From assembly GCA_014729595.1 (NCBI GenBank), contig WJJU01000110.1:1-6273 (forward strand): a stretch of 6,273 bases of DNA. The letters are read 5' to 3'. The DNA comes from Chitinivibrionales bacterium (lineage in GTDB: Bacteria > Fibrobacterota > Chitinivibrionia > Chitinivibrionales > WJMI01). Shown piece by piece: positions 1-5,118 of this stretch (position 1 is the stretch's first letter; the number at the start of each line of letters is the position of its first letter). The position numbers and the translations under genes are program-made. The notes beneath the pieces are model-generated. The model worked only from the letters and a program-made list of their open reading frames with translations, was not told the DNA's origin and ran no database searches.

Positions 1-169
1 AAATACGCTCTTCATGACAACAAAATCGCTACAATCTGTTCCGAAATCAGTTGCCCCCCCCGAATCGACTTTTCAGAACGGCTAAGCGATCCTTACTGTT
101 GCTGTTTCTTTATACTACTCAGCAATCCTCCATAAAAGCCCAAATACTCCTCGACAAGAACCCTCCTTG

Positions 170-197
170 ATCCCGTCCCGCGGACGCGGAACGGGAT
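170..197. repeat. Strong interrupted hairpin
   Basis: The left arm ATCCCGT pairs perfectly with ACGGGAT. One C/A mismatch follows, then an inner CCGC/GCGG stem closes a GGAC loop. Neither strand has a T-run directly after it, so it is not a textbook terminator. It could be a structured end of a transcript coming from either side or an intergenic palindrome. The flanking 1-169 holds nothing I can call a gene. Confidence 0.6.
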
Positions 198-227
198 GAA
201 AAGGAAGGCTAGGAGGAAAAATTACTG

Positions 228-545
228 GAAGCCATCTCAGAAATACTCCCGTCGACTGTCGAGCGGGACGAGCCCGGCTAATTCAACCCCCCCGGCATGG
301 GGGGCGGCCCGCCGGCCGTTTTGCCTCCCGCACGCGGGAATCCTGCCCATACATGGACTCCGATTCGCTGTTAAAACATTGTATAAGGCCGGTATGCATC
401 GCAAGGTCACTGCCGTTCTGGAGCATAGCTAATAGGATCCCTTCGGGATCAAACCATTATGACCCTTGTACTCTCATACCTCACATTCGGCCCCATCGCG
501 CTCCGTTGTCCCACTTGGCGAGATCCGCATTTATGAGACGGCTTC
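228..545. mobile_element. Degenerate MITE-like inverted-repeat element
   Basis: The left end (228-245, starting GAAGCCATCTCAG) and the right end (528-545, ending GAGACGGCTTC) are inverted repeats matching at 15 of 18 positions. The same terminal sequence forms the perfect ends of the element at 2808-2968, so the two are related. The 318-bp interior holds no plausible transposase frame. It carries several compact hairpins, including GATCCC-TTC-GGGATC at 436-450. No target duplication is visible: the flanks are TG on the left and TC on the right. It may be an old insertion with decayed ends, a rearranged copy, or two solitary ends that happen to face each other. It lies 34 bp past the stop codon of the minus-strand regulator gene. 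Confidence 0.45.
287..341. repeat. Cluster of three GC-rich hairpins
   Basis: Three hairpins lie in succession. C-run/GGGGGG closes a GGCAT loop at 288-304. CGGCC/GGCCG closes a CGCC loop at 305-318 and is followed by TTTT. CCCGC/GCGGG closes a two-base loop at about 327-338. The middle one resembles a weak intrinsic terminator on the plus strand. Read on the minus strand, the cluster lies about 240 bp past the end of the 580-1416 gene and could stop its transcript. It is much more GC-rich than the flanking DNA. Confidence 0.45.
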
Positions 546-579
546 TCGGAAACGATACCAAACTGAGCTTCCGCCGTGA

Positions 580-1416
580 CTATAGCCAAACTCCCCTCGT
601 CGATTCCGGTGAGTTCGAAGCGCCGAAGTACAGCAATGATAGTTCGTCCTCGCCCGGCATACGAAACTCAACAAATCTGTCGAGAACCGAATTCAGCTCT
701 ACACGATTCTTTTCGTAATGCTTCTTTCGACGAATGTATGTGCCTTCGTCAAAACGACGACCTACGGAATAACCATAAACATTCTCGACAACGGCCGCGA
801 ACGCATCCGTGAAAACGTTATACAAAAACAGCGAATGACGCGGTTTACATCCGACCCGCCCAAACCATTTCTCCCGTAAGTAACGTTCAGGAATACCCGC
901 CGTATACCCCCACTCGGAGACGCTCTTAGGGTTCTCGTTAATTAAAACCGATTGGCATTGCCACAATTGATAATCATCCGCCAGATTGCAGGCCAACGGG
1001 CTAATAAGGTATCGGAGGAATTGATTGTTGATTTCCAACATTAGTTCCGGCTTTCCTAATGCCGCCGACTTCAGCAGCACTTTCCCACCCAGCCGACCAA
1101 TCATACAACCGGTACTAAGACTCCTTTGAGCACTTACGATAAGAAAACTCAGAATTTTTCCGAATTTTTTCAGTAAATACAGCTCGTCGTAAACTGATGT
1201 CTGCATACCGATATCCATCAAACACACATGGTATCCGTTTTTCTTTATAAGTGATTCCGCCTCTGTAATAGTTGCGGCAAAATCCACGCGGTAAAGATGA
1301 CAAAGGGACATTATCTCTTTGTACGCCGCTAATGCCTTTTTGTCATTTTCGATTACCAGTACCCGAACAGTACCCGACAAGAAATCATACTTATTGCCAA
1401 TATCGGCCGACGGCAT
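580..1416 (-). CDS. Receiver-domain regulator with AraC-like helix-turn-helix
   Basis: This 278-residue protein is probably a cytoplasmic transcription regulator of the two-component type. Residues 17-135 fit a REC domain. VRVLVIENDKK (17-27) supplies the acidic pocket, D68 in CLMDIGM is the expected phosphoacceptor, S95 in FLIVSAQ is the switch Ser/Thr, and K116 in VLLKSA is the conserved lysine. The usual acidic pair is E23-N24 here, so the metal pocket may be altered, and the proline after the lysine is replaced by Ser. Residues 165-200 (VSEWGYTAGIPERYLREKWF, then GCKPRHSL) follow the first helix-turn-helix pattern of AraC proteins. A second AraC helix-turn-helix is not obvious in the rest. 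The ATG is supported by AAGGAG at 1424-1429, seven bases upstream. There is no adjacent histidine kinase. The DNA target is unknown. Confidence 0.82.
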   Translation of the reverse strand: MPSADIGNKYDFLSGTVRVLVIENDKKALAAYKEIMSLCHLYRVDFAATITEAESLIKKNGYHVCLMDIGMQTSVYDELYLLKKFGKILSFLIVSAQRSLSTGCMIGRLGGKVLLKSAALGKPELMLEINNQFLRYLISPLACNLADDYQLWQCQSVLINENPKSVSEWGYTAGIPERYLREKWFGRVGCKPRHSLFLYNVFTDAFAAVVENVYGYSVGRRFDEGTYIRRKKHYEKNRVELNSVLDRFVEFRMPGEDELSLLYFGASNSPESTRGVWL

Positions 1417-1506
1417 AACAATTCTCCTTTTTTAGGGATTTCGCTCTCGCATCCAAAGATACGCTCTATTCAGTCACCACGGCGCGGTAATTTTGCACAA
1501 ATACTC

Positions 1507-1548
1507 ACTATGTAGCCAAAACCGCCCATTTTGTATCTACTACATAGT
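1507..1548. promoter_or_regulatory. Inverted repeat upstream of the regulator gene
   Basis: ACTATGTAG (1507-1515) and CTACATAGT (1540-1548) are a perfect 9-bp inverted repeat. An inner CAAAA/TTTTG pair (1517-1521 with 1529-1533) lies within it. The repeat lies 91-132 bp upstream of the start codon of the minus-strand regulator. The spacing suits either a dimer operator or a folded 5' leader. I could not fix a convincing promoter for that gene, so the role is open. Confidence 0.4.
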
Positions 1549-1573
1549 CAGACGATTCCGACAGAGCGCCGAA

Positions 1574-1682
1574 AAAACCCGTCCGCCCTCATGCCGGACT
1601 CGACCCGGCGTCCAGAGATCAAACGCAAACAAAACGGGATTACACCTCCGGACTCCGGGTCAAACCCGAAGTGGCGGGTTTT
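1574..1682. repeat. Forked palindromic intergenic repeat
   Basis: The outer arms AAAACCCG (1574-1581) and CGGGTTTT (1675-1682) are complementary and enclose two hairpins. The first is ATGCCGG/CCGGCGT at 1591-1611, with one wobble pair. The second is ACTCCGGGT/ACCCGAAGT at 1652-1672, with one mismatch. The motifs GCCGGACTCGACCCGGC and CTCCGGGTCAAACCCG resemble the short palindromic repeats scattered between genes in many bacterial genomes. That resemblance is from memory and was not searched. There is no coding potential. Confidence 0.5.
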
Positions 1683-1717
1683 GGGTTCTCAGCCGATTAT
1701 TCAGCATGTCTTTTTTT

Positions 1718-1921
1718 TTATTGCTTTTTCACCAACAAATCCGCACTTAGGTGGAATTGCCGGTCAAATGCCCGTGGGATTTCACCCTCAAAGGATTCAT
1801 CGAGCCCCCTGAAGGTATCTTTGAGCAAAACCATTACACTTTTAGACACATACGGCACACCCAAACGCTCAAAAAAGTGTGAAACCCCTGAACACCGCGC
1901 CCGCTTCAGAACGTAATTAGA
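1718..1921 (-). pseudogene. Possible 3' remnant of a decayed gene
   Basis: A stop-free minus-strand frame of 67 codons ends at the TAA at 1718-1720. The translation has a natural-looking composition, including SHFFERLGVPYVSKSV and FEGEIPRAFDRQFH. No ribosome binding site precedes any in-frame start, and two in-frame stops break the upstream continuation in the same frame. I do not recognise a family. Inverted repeats inside it (CTCAAAG/CTTTGAG at 1787-1825 and ACACTTTT/AAAAGTGT at 1836-1880) would equally suit a non-coding structured region. An open run of this length can occur by chance. Confidence 0.2.
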
Positions 1922-2052
1922 CTAACGAGCCGGCACATTTCTAAAGACATGCGTAACGTTTTTTCCGTTTCCGGCGAGATCCCTAATGACTCGCGGATTT
2001 TCCGAGGACTGTTAAGCGATGAACTGGTAACCACATAGGAACGAGTCGGCAT
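1906..2052 (-). CDS. Possible 48-residue hypothetical protein
   Basis: An ATG at 2050-2052 opens a 48-codon frame ending in TGA at 1906-1908. GGAGG (2057-2061, minus strand) lies only four bases before the ATG, which is close but usable. A TATAAT (2082-2087, minus strand) lies about 30 bp upstream of the start. The protein is basic and polar, with a central PRKIRESLGISPETEKTLR segment likely to be helical. It has no signal peptide and matches no family I know. Its 3' end overlaps the other open frame ending at 1718, so at most one of the two is likely to be real. It is the better of the two because it has a start, a ribosome binding site and a -10 box. Confidence 0.25.
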   Translation of the reverse strand: MPTRSYVVTSSSLNSPRKIRESLGISPETEKTLRMSLEMCRLVSLITF

Positions 2053-2081
2053 CAGGCCTCCGTCGAACCGTCGCGGATATT

Positions 2082-2151
2082 ATTATAGGAGCTGATCGTC
2101 AAGCAACCGAATTCGATTACAGCTCATCGTCAAGCGCAATCATGCTCAAGC
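2082..2151 (-). promoter_or_regulatory. TATAAT box with short direct repeats upstream
   Basis: On the minus strand, TATAAT (2082-2087) is preceded by GCTTGACGATCAGCT (2090-2104) and GCTTGACGATGAGCT (2121-2135), which match at 14 of 15 positions and are spaced 31 bp apart. A degenerate third copy, GCTTGAGCATGA, lies at 2140-2151. A 31-bp period is close to three helical turns, so a protein could bind the copies on one face. There is no good -35 at the normal distance, which would fit an activator-dependent promoter for the small ORF ending at 1906. This is inference only. Confidence 0.25.
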
Positions 2152-2152
2152 T

Positions 2153-2530
2153 CACCCATAAGATACCCGTAGCCGCGGTAAAACTCAATAGTCTGCCTGT
2201 GCATTTATTTGAGAACAAAATGAATGATCCTCTTTCCGATTATACGAACACATTCGTTCTTCTTCGCGCATCGCCGGGATGCGATTCCCCCACACCTTAA
2301 CACCCGCCTATCGCTATCGTATTAGAATTCCCTAAAATAGTGTAATCACGGGTTCTAATCGCGATTTGCTACAACTATTTTTCCGGGGTAATGTGATATA
2401 ATTCAAATGCTCCGTTTGCGAATGACTAATTCTAGGCATAGGTAAGCTTTCGCCGGATTTCCGATACCGCACTACGGCCGGCGGTGATTGTTTATATGCT
2501 AACGTAATCGGACAACCTACGTTAGTAAGA
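2153..2530. other. Intergenic stretch without a recognisable gene
   Basis: All frames here are broken by frequent stops. Small structures are present: ACGAA/TTCGT with a CACA loop at 2244-2257, CGCATC/GATGCG with a five-base loop at 2267-2283, and the palindrome AATCGCGATT at 2357-2366. Short minus-strand open runs, such as the one ending at 2193 on the plus-strand coordinate scale, are no longer than chance allows. No RNA gene family is recognised. Confidence 0.5.
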
Positions 2531-2578
2531 TACTATGTGGAAAGGTTTTTCGCCGGTTCTATGTTGTTTTTCGCGGAA

Positions 2579-2605
2579 AAAGTGCTTTCTGCCGGAAAGC
2601 ACTTT
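2579..2605. terminator. Bidirectional terminator-like hairpin
   Basis: AAAGTGCTTTC and GAAAGCACTTT form a perfect 11-bp stem with the five-base loop TGCCG. The minus-strand transcript would run into TTTTT directly after the stem, and the plus-strand transcript into TTTATTG. The stem is strong enough for an intrinsic terminator in either direction. No confident gene ends just before it, so it may insulate the tRNA promoter at 2778. Confidence 0.55.
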
Positions 2606-2623
2606 ATTGATACTATCATTCTC

Positions 2624-2653
2624 ACCGCCGCTTGAAAGGCGCGGATCGGCGGT
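2624..2653. repeat. Short inverted repeat
   Basis: ACCGCCG (2624-2630) and CGGCGGT (2647-2653) are perfect 7-bp inverted arms separated by 16 bases. No T-run follows. The function is unknown, and it may be part of the same structured intergenic DNA as the hairpin at 2579-2605. Confidence 0.35.
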
Positions 2654-2777
2654 ATTGGCTCATATGTCCGGCTATCCTTCACCGCCGGGCAACAAAAACG
2701 TACAGTTGTTTTCGTGACACCATCCCTTTCGACTACATGACCGAAACGTGACGGGGCTAAGATCGCACGACCAAGCA

Positions 2778-2806
2778 TTGACAATCTTCTTGGAGATATT
2801 TATATT
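2778..2806 (+). promoter_or_regulatory. Sigma-70 promoter of tRNA-Arg
   Basis: TTGACA (2778-2783) is a perfect -35 box. It is followed by exactly 17 bp and then TATATT (2801-2806), a five-of-six match to the -10 consensus. It is the best housekeeping promoter in the window and points at the tRNA gene. Its -10 box ends exactly where the MITE-like element begins, so the transcription start would fall inside the left terminal repeat of the element at about 2812-2814. Confidence 0.7.
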
Positions 2807-2807
2807 A

Positions 2808-2968
2808 GAAGCCATCTCATAAATGGTTGCAGGCTTCGACTGACTGCGAATGATATGCCTTTGTCGCGCTGGATCGCCATATCACAGCGGATATGTCTGC
2901 TTCGCGCTTCGCGGCACAGCCATTCTCGCTCAGTGTCGGGCCAACACACTCATTTATGAGATGGCTTC
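2808..2968. mobile_element. 161-bp MITE-like element with perfect terminal repeats
   Basis: GAAGCCATCTCATAAATG (2808-2825) and its exact reverse complement (2951-2968) are perfect 18-bp terminal inverted repeats. Each is flanked by TA (2806-2807 and 2969-2970), consistent with a TA target duplication. The wider flanks are TTAG and CTAG, so a four-base duplication is not exact. The 125-bp interior has no transposase-like reading frame. Perfect ends suggest a recent insertion. The element sits between a strong promoter and the tRNA-Arg gene, leaving 22 bp before the tRNA. The parent element is unknown. IS5- or IS630-type elements are candidates by their TA-containing targets, but I cannot decide between them. 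Confidence 0.75.
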
Positions 2969-2992
2969 TAGTGAGTTCGCACAAATAGTTGC

Positions 2993-3069
2993 GCGGCCAT
3001 AGCTCAATTGGATAGAGCACCTGACTACGGATCAGGAGGTTTGGGGTTCGACTCCCTATGGCCGTGCCA
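2993..3069 (+). tRNA. tRNA-Arg (anticodon ACG)
   Basis: The gene is a complete 77-nt cloverleaf with an encoded CCA end (3067-3069). The acceptor stem GCGGCCA pairs with TGGCCGT, with a terminal G-U pair at 1-72. The D stem is GCTC/GAGC with the GG pair in its loop. The anticodon stem CCTGA/TCAGG holds loop CTACGGA, with anticodon ACG at 3027-3029. The variable loop is AGGTT, and the T arm TGGGG/CCCTA carries the loop TTCGACT. Its A34 is normally edited to inosine by TadA to read CGU, CGC and CGA codons. A T7 run follows the CCA directly, and a strong terminator is 64 bp downstream. It is a single-gene transcription unit whose precursor should begin inside the upstream inserted element. Confidence 0.96.
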
Positions 3070-3132
3070 TTTTTTTGCGCGCCGACGGCGCTTACCAACA
3101 TTCATCGGTTCATGCAAAAAATTCATTTAAAG

Positions 3133-3172
3133 CCATGCCACGCGACCCCAGCTAAAAGGCATGGGTTTTTTT
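3133..3172 (+). terminator. Rho-independent terminator after tRNA-Arg
   Basis: CCATGCC (3133-3139) pairs with GGCATGG (3158-3164). One G follows and then a run of seven T residues (3166-3172). The loop is 18 bases. A smaller GCGCC/GGCGC hairpin at 3079-3091 lies between the tRNA and this site. It closes the tRNA transcription unit. Confidence 0.82.
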
Positions 3173-3866
3173 ATGGATTGTCCGCGAAAATGGTATGCAG
3201 GCGGCATGTTGCTCTCTAAGGCGGCGTTTATGCATGCCTTCCGTAATGGTGCCAGATAAAGTAGTGTCCTGCTACCACCTCATTGGTTTGATTAACCTAA
3301 AAATTTTGGTCGTACTTAGGTACAATCTTGCCATTGCACAGTCCAGAGATAGTAGGTAAACGAGAACTCAAAACCGGAGCGGTCCGGCAAGCTCGTTATT
3401 AAGACAGCATTCAACTCTGTTATCATGCATTTTGACGATTAGCCGTGCCTTTCGGAATAGAGAACACAACGCTACACATGCAAGAAGCGGGAAACGGCAC
3501 CAACAACCGAGCGGGCAAAATGCCCGACCTGTACCACCTCGGCCCAATCTGTTACATCCTTGTGCAAGGCACTCGAACGAAGGCCTCTCCGTATGTAATT
3601 GATAAACAAAAGGGTACGGGACCTCAACCATTGGCATAAAAATCGCGATAAGGGCGCGAGGTCGCCGACTAATCGGCCAATTGTTTTGCCCTCGGATAAA
3701 AATTGCATTTTCGGAAAAAAAATGGCAATGTTGAGCATATTTGTCCGTATAATTAAGGGTAGTTATGCGCTATACATAGGCTTGATGAGGTCTGCCGAGG
3801 CAGGCTCTTTACGATAGAAGTATCTTCTTTGTCACCTTTCGGGCTCCACCCACGGAGTGAACTGCA
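3173..3866. other. Long leader or intergenic region before the sigma factor gene
   Basis: I see no supported gene in these 690 bases. The open frames on both strands lack ribosome binding sites and protein-like content. Structures seen are CCGGA/TCCGG at 3374-3387, CGGGCA/TGCCCG with an AAA loop at 3512-3526, and a ten-pair stem with one bulge at 3702-3729 that is followed by TTTTT when read on the minus strand. An isolated TATAAT at 3748-3753 is the best -10 candidate for the sigma gene. No -35 sits at 16-18 bp from it (TTGAGC is only 11 bp away). CTGCC/GGCAG at 3792-3803 and GAAG/CTTC at 3817-3827 would lie in the 5' leader. Confidence 0.45.
3844..3857 (+). promoter_or_regulatory. Ribosome binding site of the sigma gene within a small hairpin
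   Basis: GGAG (3854-3857) lies nine bases before the ATG and decides the start. It can pair with CTCC (3844-3847) across the loop ACCCAC, with a flanking G-U pair. TCA/TGA (3832-3834 with 3858-3860) could extend the stem across a bulge. A four- to five-pair stem is weak, so any effect on translation is speculative. Confidence 0.4.
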
Positions 3867-4733
3867 ATGCCTAAACCTCGCGCTAATGCCAATCCGTTTA
3901 TTGTAGAAGAAGGCAGCTTAGGGCTTTACCTAAGAGATATCGCCAAACACAAAGCCCTTCCCGCCGAAGAAGAATCGAAGATGGCGGTTCGGATTCGTAA
4001 GGGGGACCGTGAAGCTTTGGAGACCCTCATTAAGGCGAATCTTAGATTTGTCGTAAGCGTCGCTCGAAACTATCAAAACCAGGGAATGTCTCTTGCGGAC
4101 CTGATAAACGAGGGCAATCTCGGGCTCATAAGAGCGGCCAGGCGGTTTGATGAAAAGAAGAACTTCAAATTCATCTCTTATGCGGTATGGTGGATCCGTC
4201 AGGCGATCTTACAAGGATTGGCCGACCACTCCCGAATCGTTAAAGTTCCTCTAAACCGTGTTGCAACCATCCACAAAGTCGGTCGCGCACGGGCGATGCT
4301 GGAGCAGAAATACCGTCGACTGCCCAATAACAACGAGGTAGCTCAGGAACTTGGCATTAAAGAGGATGATGTCAACTACAGCATGAAAATCGGCTCGAGC
4401 CATACCTCATTGGACGCCCCATTGGCCAACGGACGCGATGGCGCTTTTATAGACTTTCTGCGCGATGAGAGACTGGAACGACCTGACGACACTGTTGATC
4501 GTATGTCCCTTACCCGCGAAGTCGATAAGCTCCTCGACATGCTGACCGAGCGTGAAAAGCAAGTGGTTAAATTATACTTTGGAATCGGTGAAGACACCAA
4601 CTATACACTTGAAGAAATCGGCCATCGAGCAAGCATTACGCGAGAGCGAGTTCGCCAAATCAAAGACACGGCCCTGCAAAAGTTGAAACGGTGCGGAAAA
4701 ATTGATCACCTTAAAAAGCATGCGTATCTCTAG
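3867..4733 (+). CDS. rpoD: Primary-type RNA polymerase sigma-70 factor
   Basis: The 288-residue protein directs RNA polymerase core to housekeeping promoters. Region 1.1 is absent. Region 1.2 is at about 16-48 (SLGLYLRDIAKHKALPAEEE), regions 2.1-2.2 at 50-95 (DLINEGNLGLIRAARRFDE, core binding), and regions 2.3-2.4 at 100-130 (FKFISYAVWWIRQAILQ, melting and -10 recognition). Region 3 spans about 133-210. Region 4 spans 215-288, with the -35-reading helix-turn-helix at 246-275 (EEIGHRASITRERVRQIK). The aromatic melting residues are kept, but the -10-contacting threonine after RQAI in E. coli is a leucine here, as I recall for Bacteroidota sigma factors. The length and domain set match the short primary sigma of the FCB group rather than the 600-residue proteobacterial RpoD. 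RpoS-like naming is an alternative seen in databases. The gene stands alone, and a weak ACGGC/GCCGT stem follows at 4765-4802. Confidence 0.93.
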   Translation: MPKPRANANPFIVEEGSLGLYLRDIAKHKALPAEEESKMAVRIRKGDREALETLIKANLRFVVSVARNYQNQGMSLADLINEGNLGLIRAARRFDEKKNFKFISYAVWWIRQAILQGLADHSRIVKVPLNRVATIHKVGRARAMLEQKYRRLPNNNEVAQELGIKEDDVNYSMKIGSSHTSLDAPLANGRDGAFIDFLRDERLERPDDTVDRMSLTREVDKLLDMLTEREKQVVKLYFGIGEDTNYTLEEIGHRASITRERVRQIKDTALQKLKRCGKIDHLKKHAYL

Positions 4734-4861
4734 TGCCTTGCCTCATAATCGGTGAACTTTCCAGACGGCACGGCCAATTATCCGCCGCTGCATAATCGCC
4801 GTTTAGGAGTCTGAACACCACTACTCAGTGTTGCCTACAGCTTCGTGAAGATGCAAACGAT

Positions 4862-4878
4862 CCTTGGTTCCCCCAAGG
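4862..4878. repeat. Short hairpin between the convergent genes
   Basis: CCTTGG (4862-4867) and CCAAGG (4873-4878) form a six-pair stem with a TTCCC loop, 129 bp after the sigma gene. No T-run follows. No gene is seen in 4734-5118. Confidence 0.35.
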
Positions 4879-4917
4879 CTCACCGTCGCATGGATAGCCG
4901 TGACCATTCAGGAGAGT

Positions 4918-4947
4918 CGCCAAGCCGTGTTACGCCAAGCCGTGTTA
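4918..4947. repeat. Perfect 15-bp tandem duplication
   Basis: The 15-base unit CGCCAAGCCGTGTTA occurs twice head to tail without any mismatch (4918-4932 and 4933-4947). It lies in the non-coding interval between the convergent sigma and membrane protein genes. A slippage duplication or a paired protein site would both look like this. Confidence 0.7.
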
Positions 4948-5043
4948 ACCAAAGAGATCCAATGTGGAGGAGAAGGTCCCGCAAAGCGGAGAACAGAAGT
5001 TAGGGACAGCTAGTGACGTTCAGCAGGAAGTAATCGCTTTGAT

Positions 5044-5080
5044 AACCACGGTCACTTCGAGTACCTCAGTGACCGCGGTT
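5044..5080. terminator. Long hairpin, probable terminator of the membrane protein gene
   Basis: The arms 5044-5056 and 5068-5080 (AACCaCGGTCACT and AGTGACCGcGGTT) pair over 13 positions with one A/C mismatch. GAG/CTC can add three pairs inside the 11-base loop. The hairpin lies 38 bp past the stop of the minus-strand gene, between two convergent genes. Neither side has a clean T-run, so it may slow polymerase or protect 3' ends rather than act as a classical intrinsic terminator. Confidence 0.5.
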
Positions 5081-5118
5081 AGCGCCGTGGCAGAAGGCAA
5101 ATTCATCGCCGGCCGGGA

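Noticed and set aside
93..221. Stop-free minus-strand run ending GFYGGLLSSIKKQQQ
   Set aside because: It contains no ATG or GTG start in frame and includes the perfect hairpin at 170-197. It could be a gene remnant, but 42 codons without a stop is not evidence enough.
196..812. Overlapping plus-strand frames of 78-121 codons
   Set aside because: They run through the hairpin-rich element or antisense to the regulator gene, have no ribosome binding sites, and show low-complexity composition.
2533..2784. 83-codon minus-strand frame
   Set aside because: It covers the 11-bp-stem hairpin and reaches into the tRNA promoter. It has no ribosome binding site and no protein-like domain.
2817..3101. 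94-codon minus-strand frame
   Set aside because: It is the reverse complement of the tRNA-Arg gene and the MITE-like element. Its GSRTPNL-type segment is the usual artefact of translating a tRNA backwards.
3748..3753. TATAAT as a complete sigma-70 promoter for the sigma gene
   Set aside because: The nearest -35-like sequence (TTGAGC) is only 11 bp upstream, and nothing suitable lies at 16-18 bp. I kept it only as a possible -10 box.
3368..3817. Several frames of 64-89 codons on both strands before the sigma gene
   Set aside because: They overlap one another, lack ribosome binding sites, and have Cys/Arg/Leu-rich compositions typical of chance frames.
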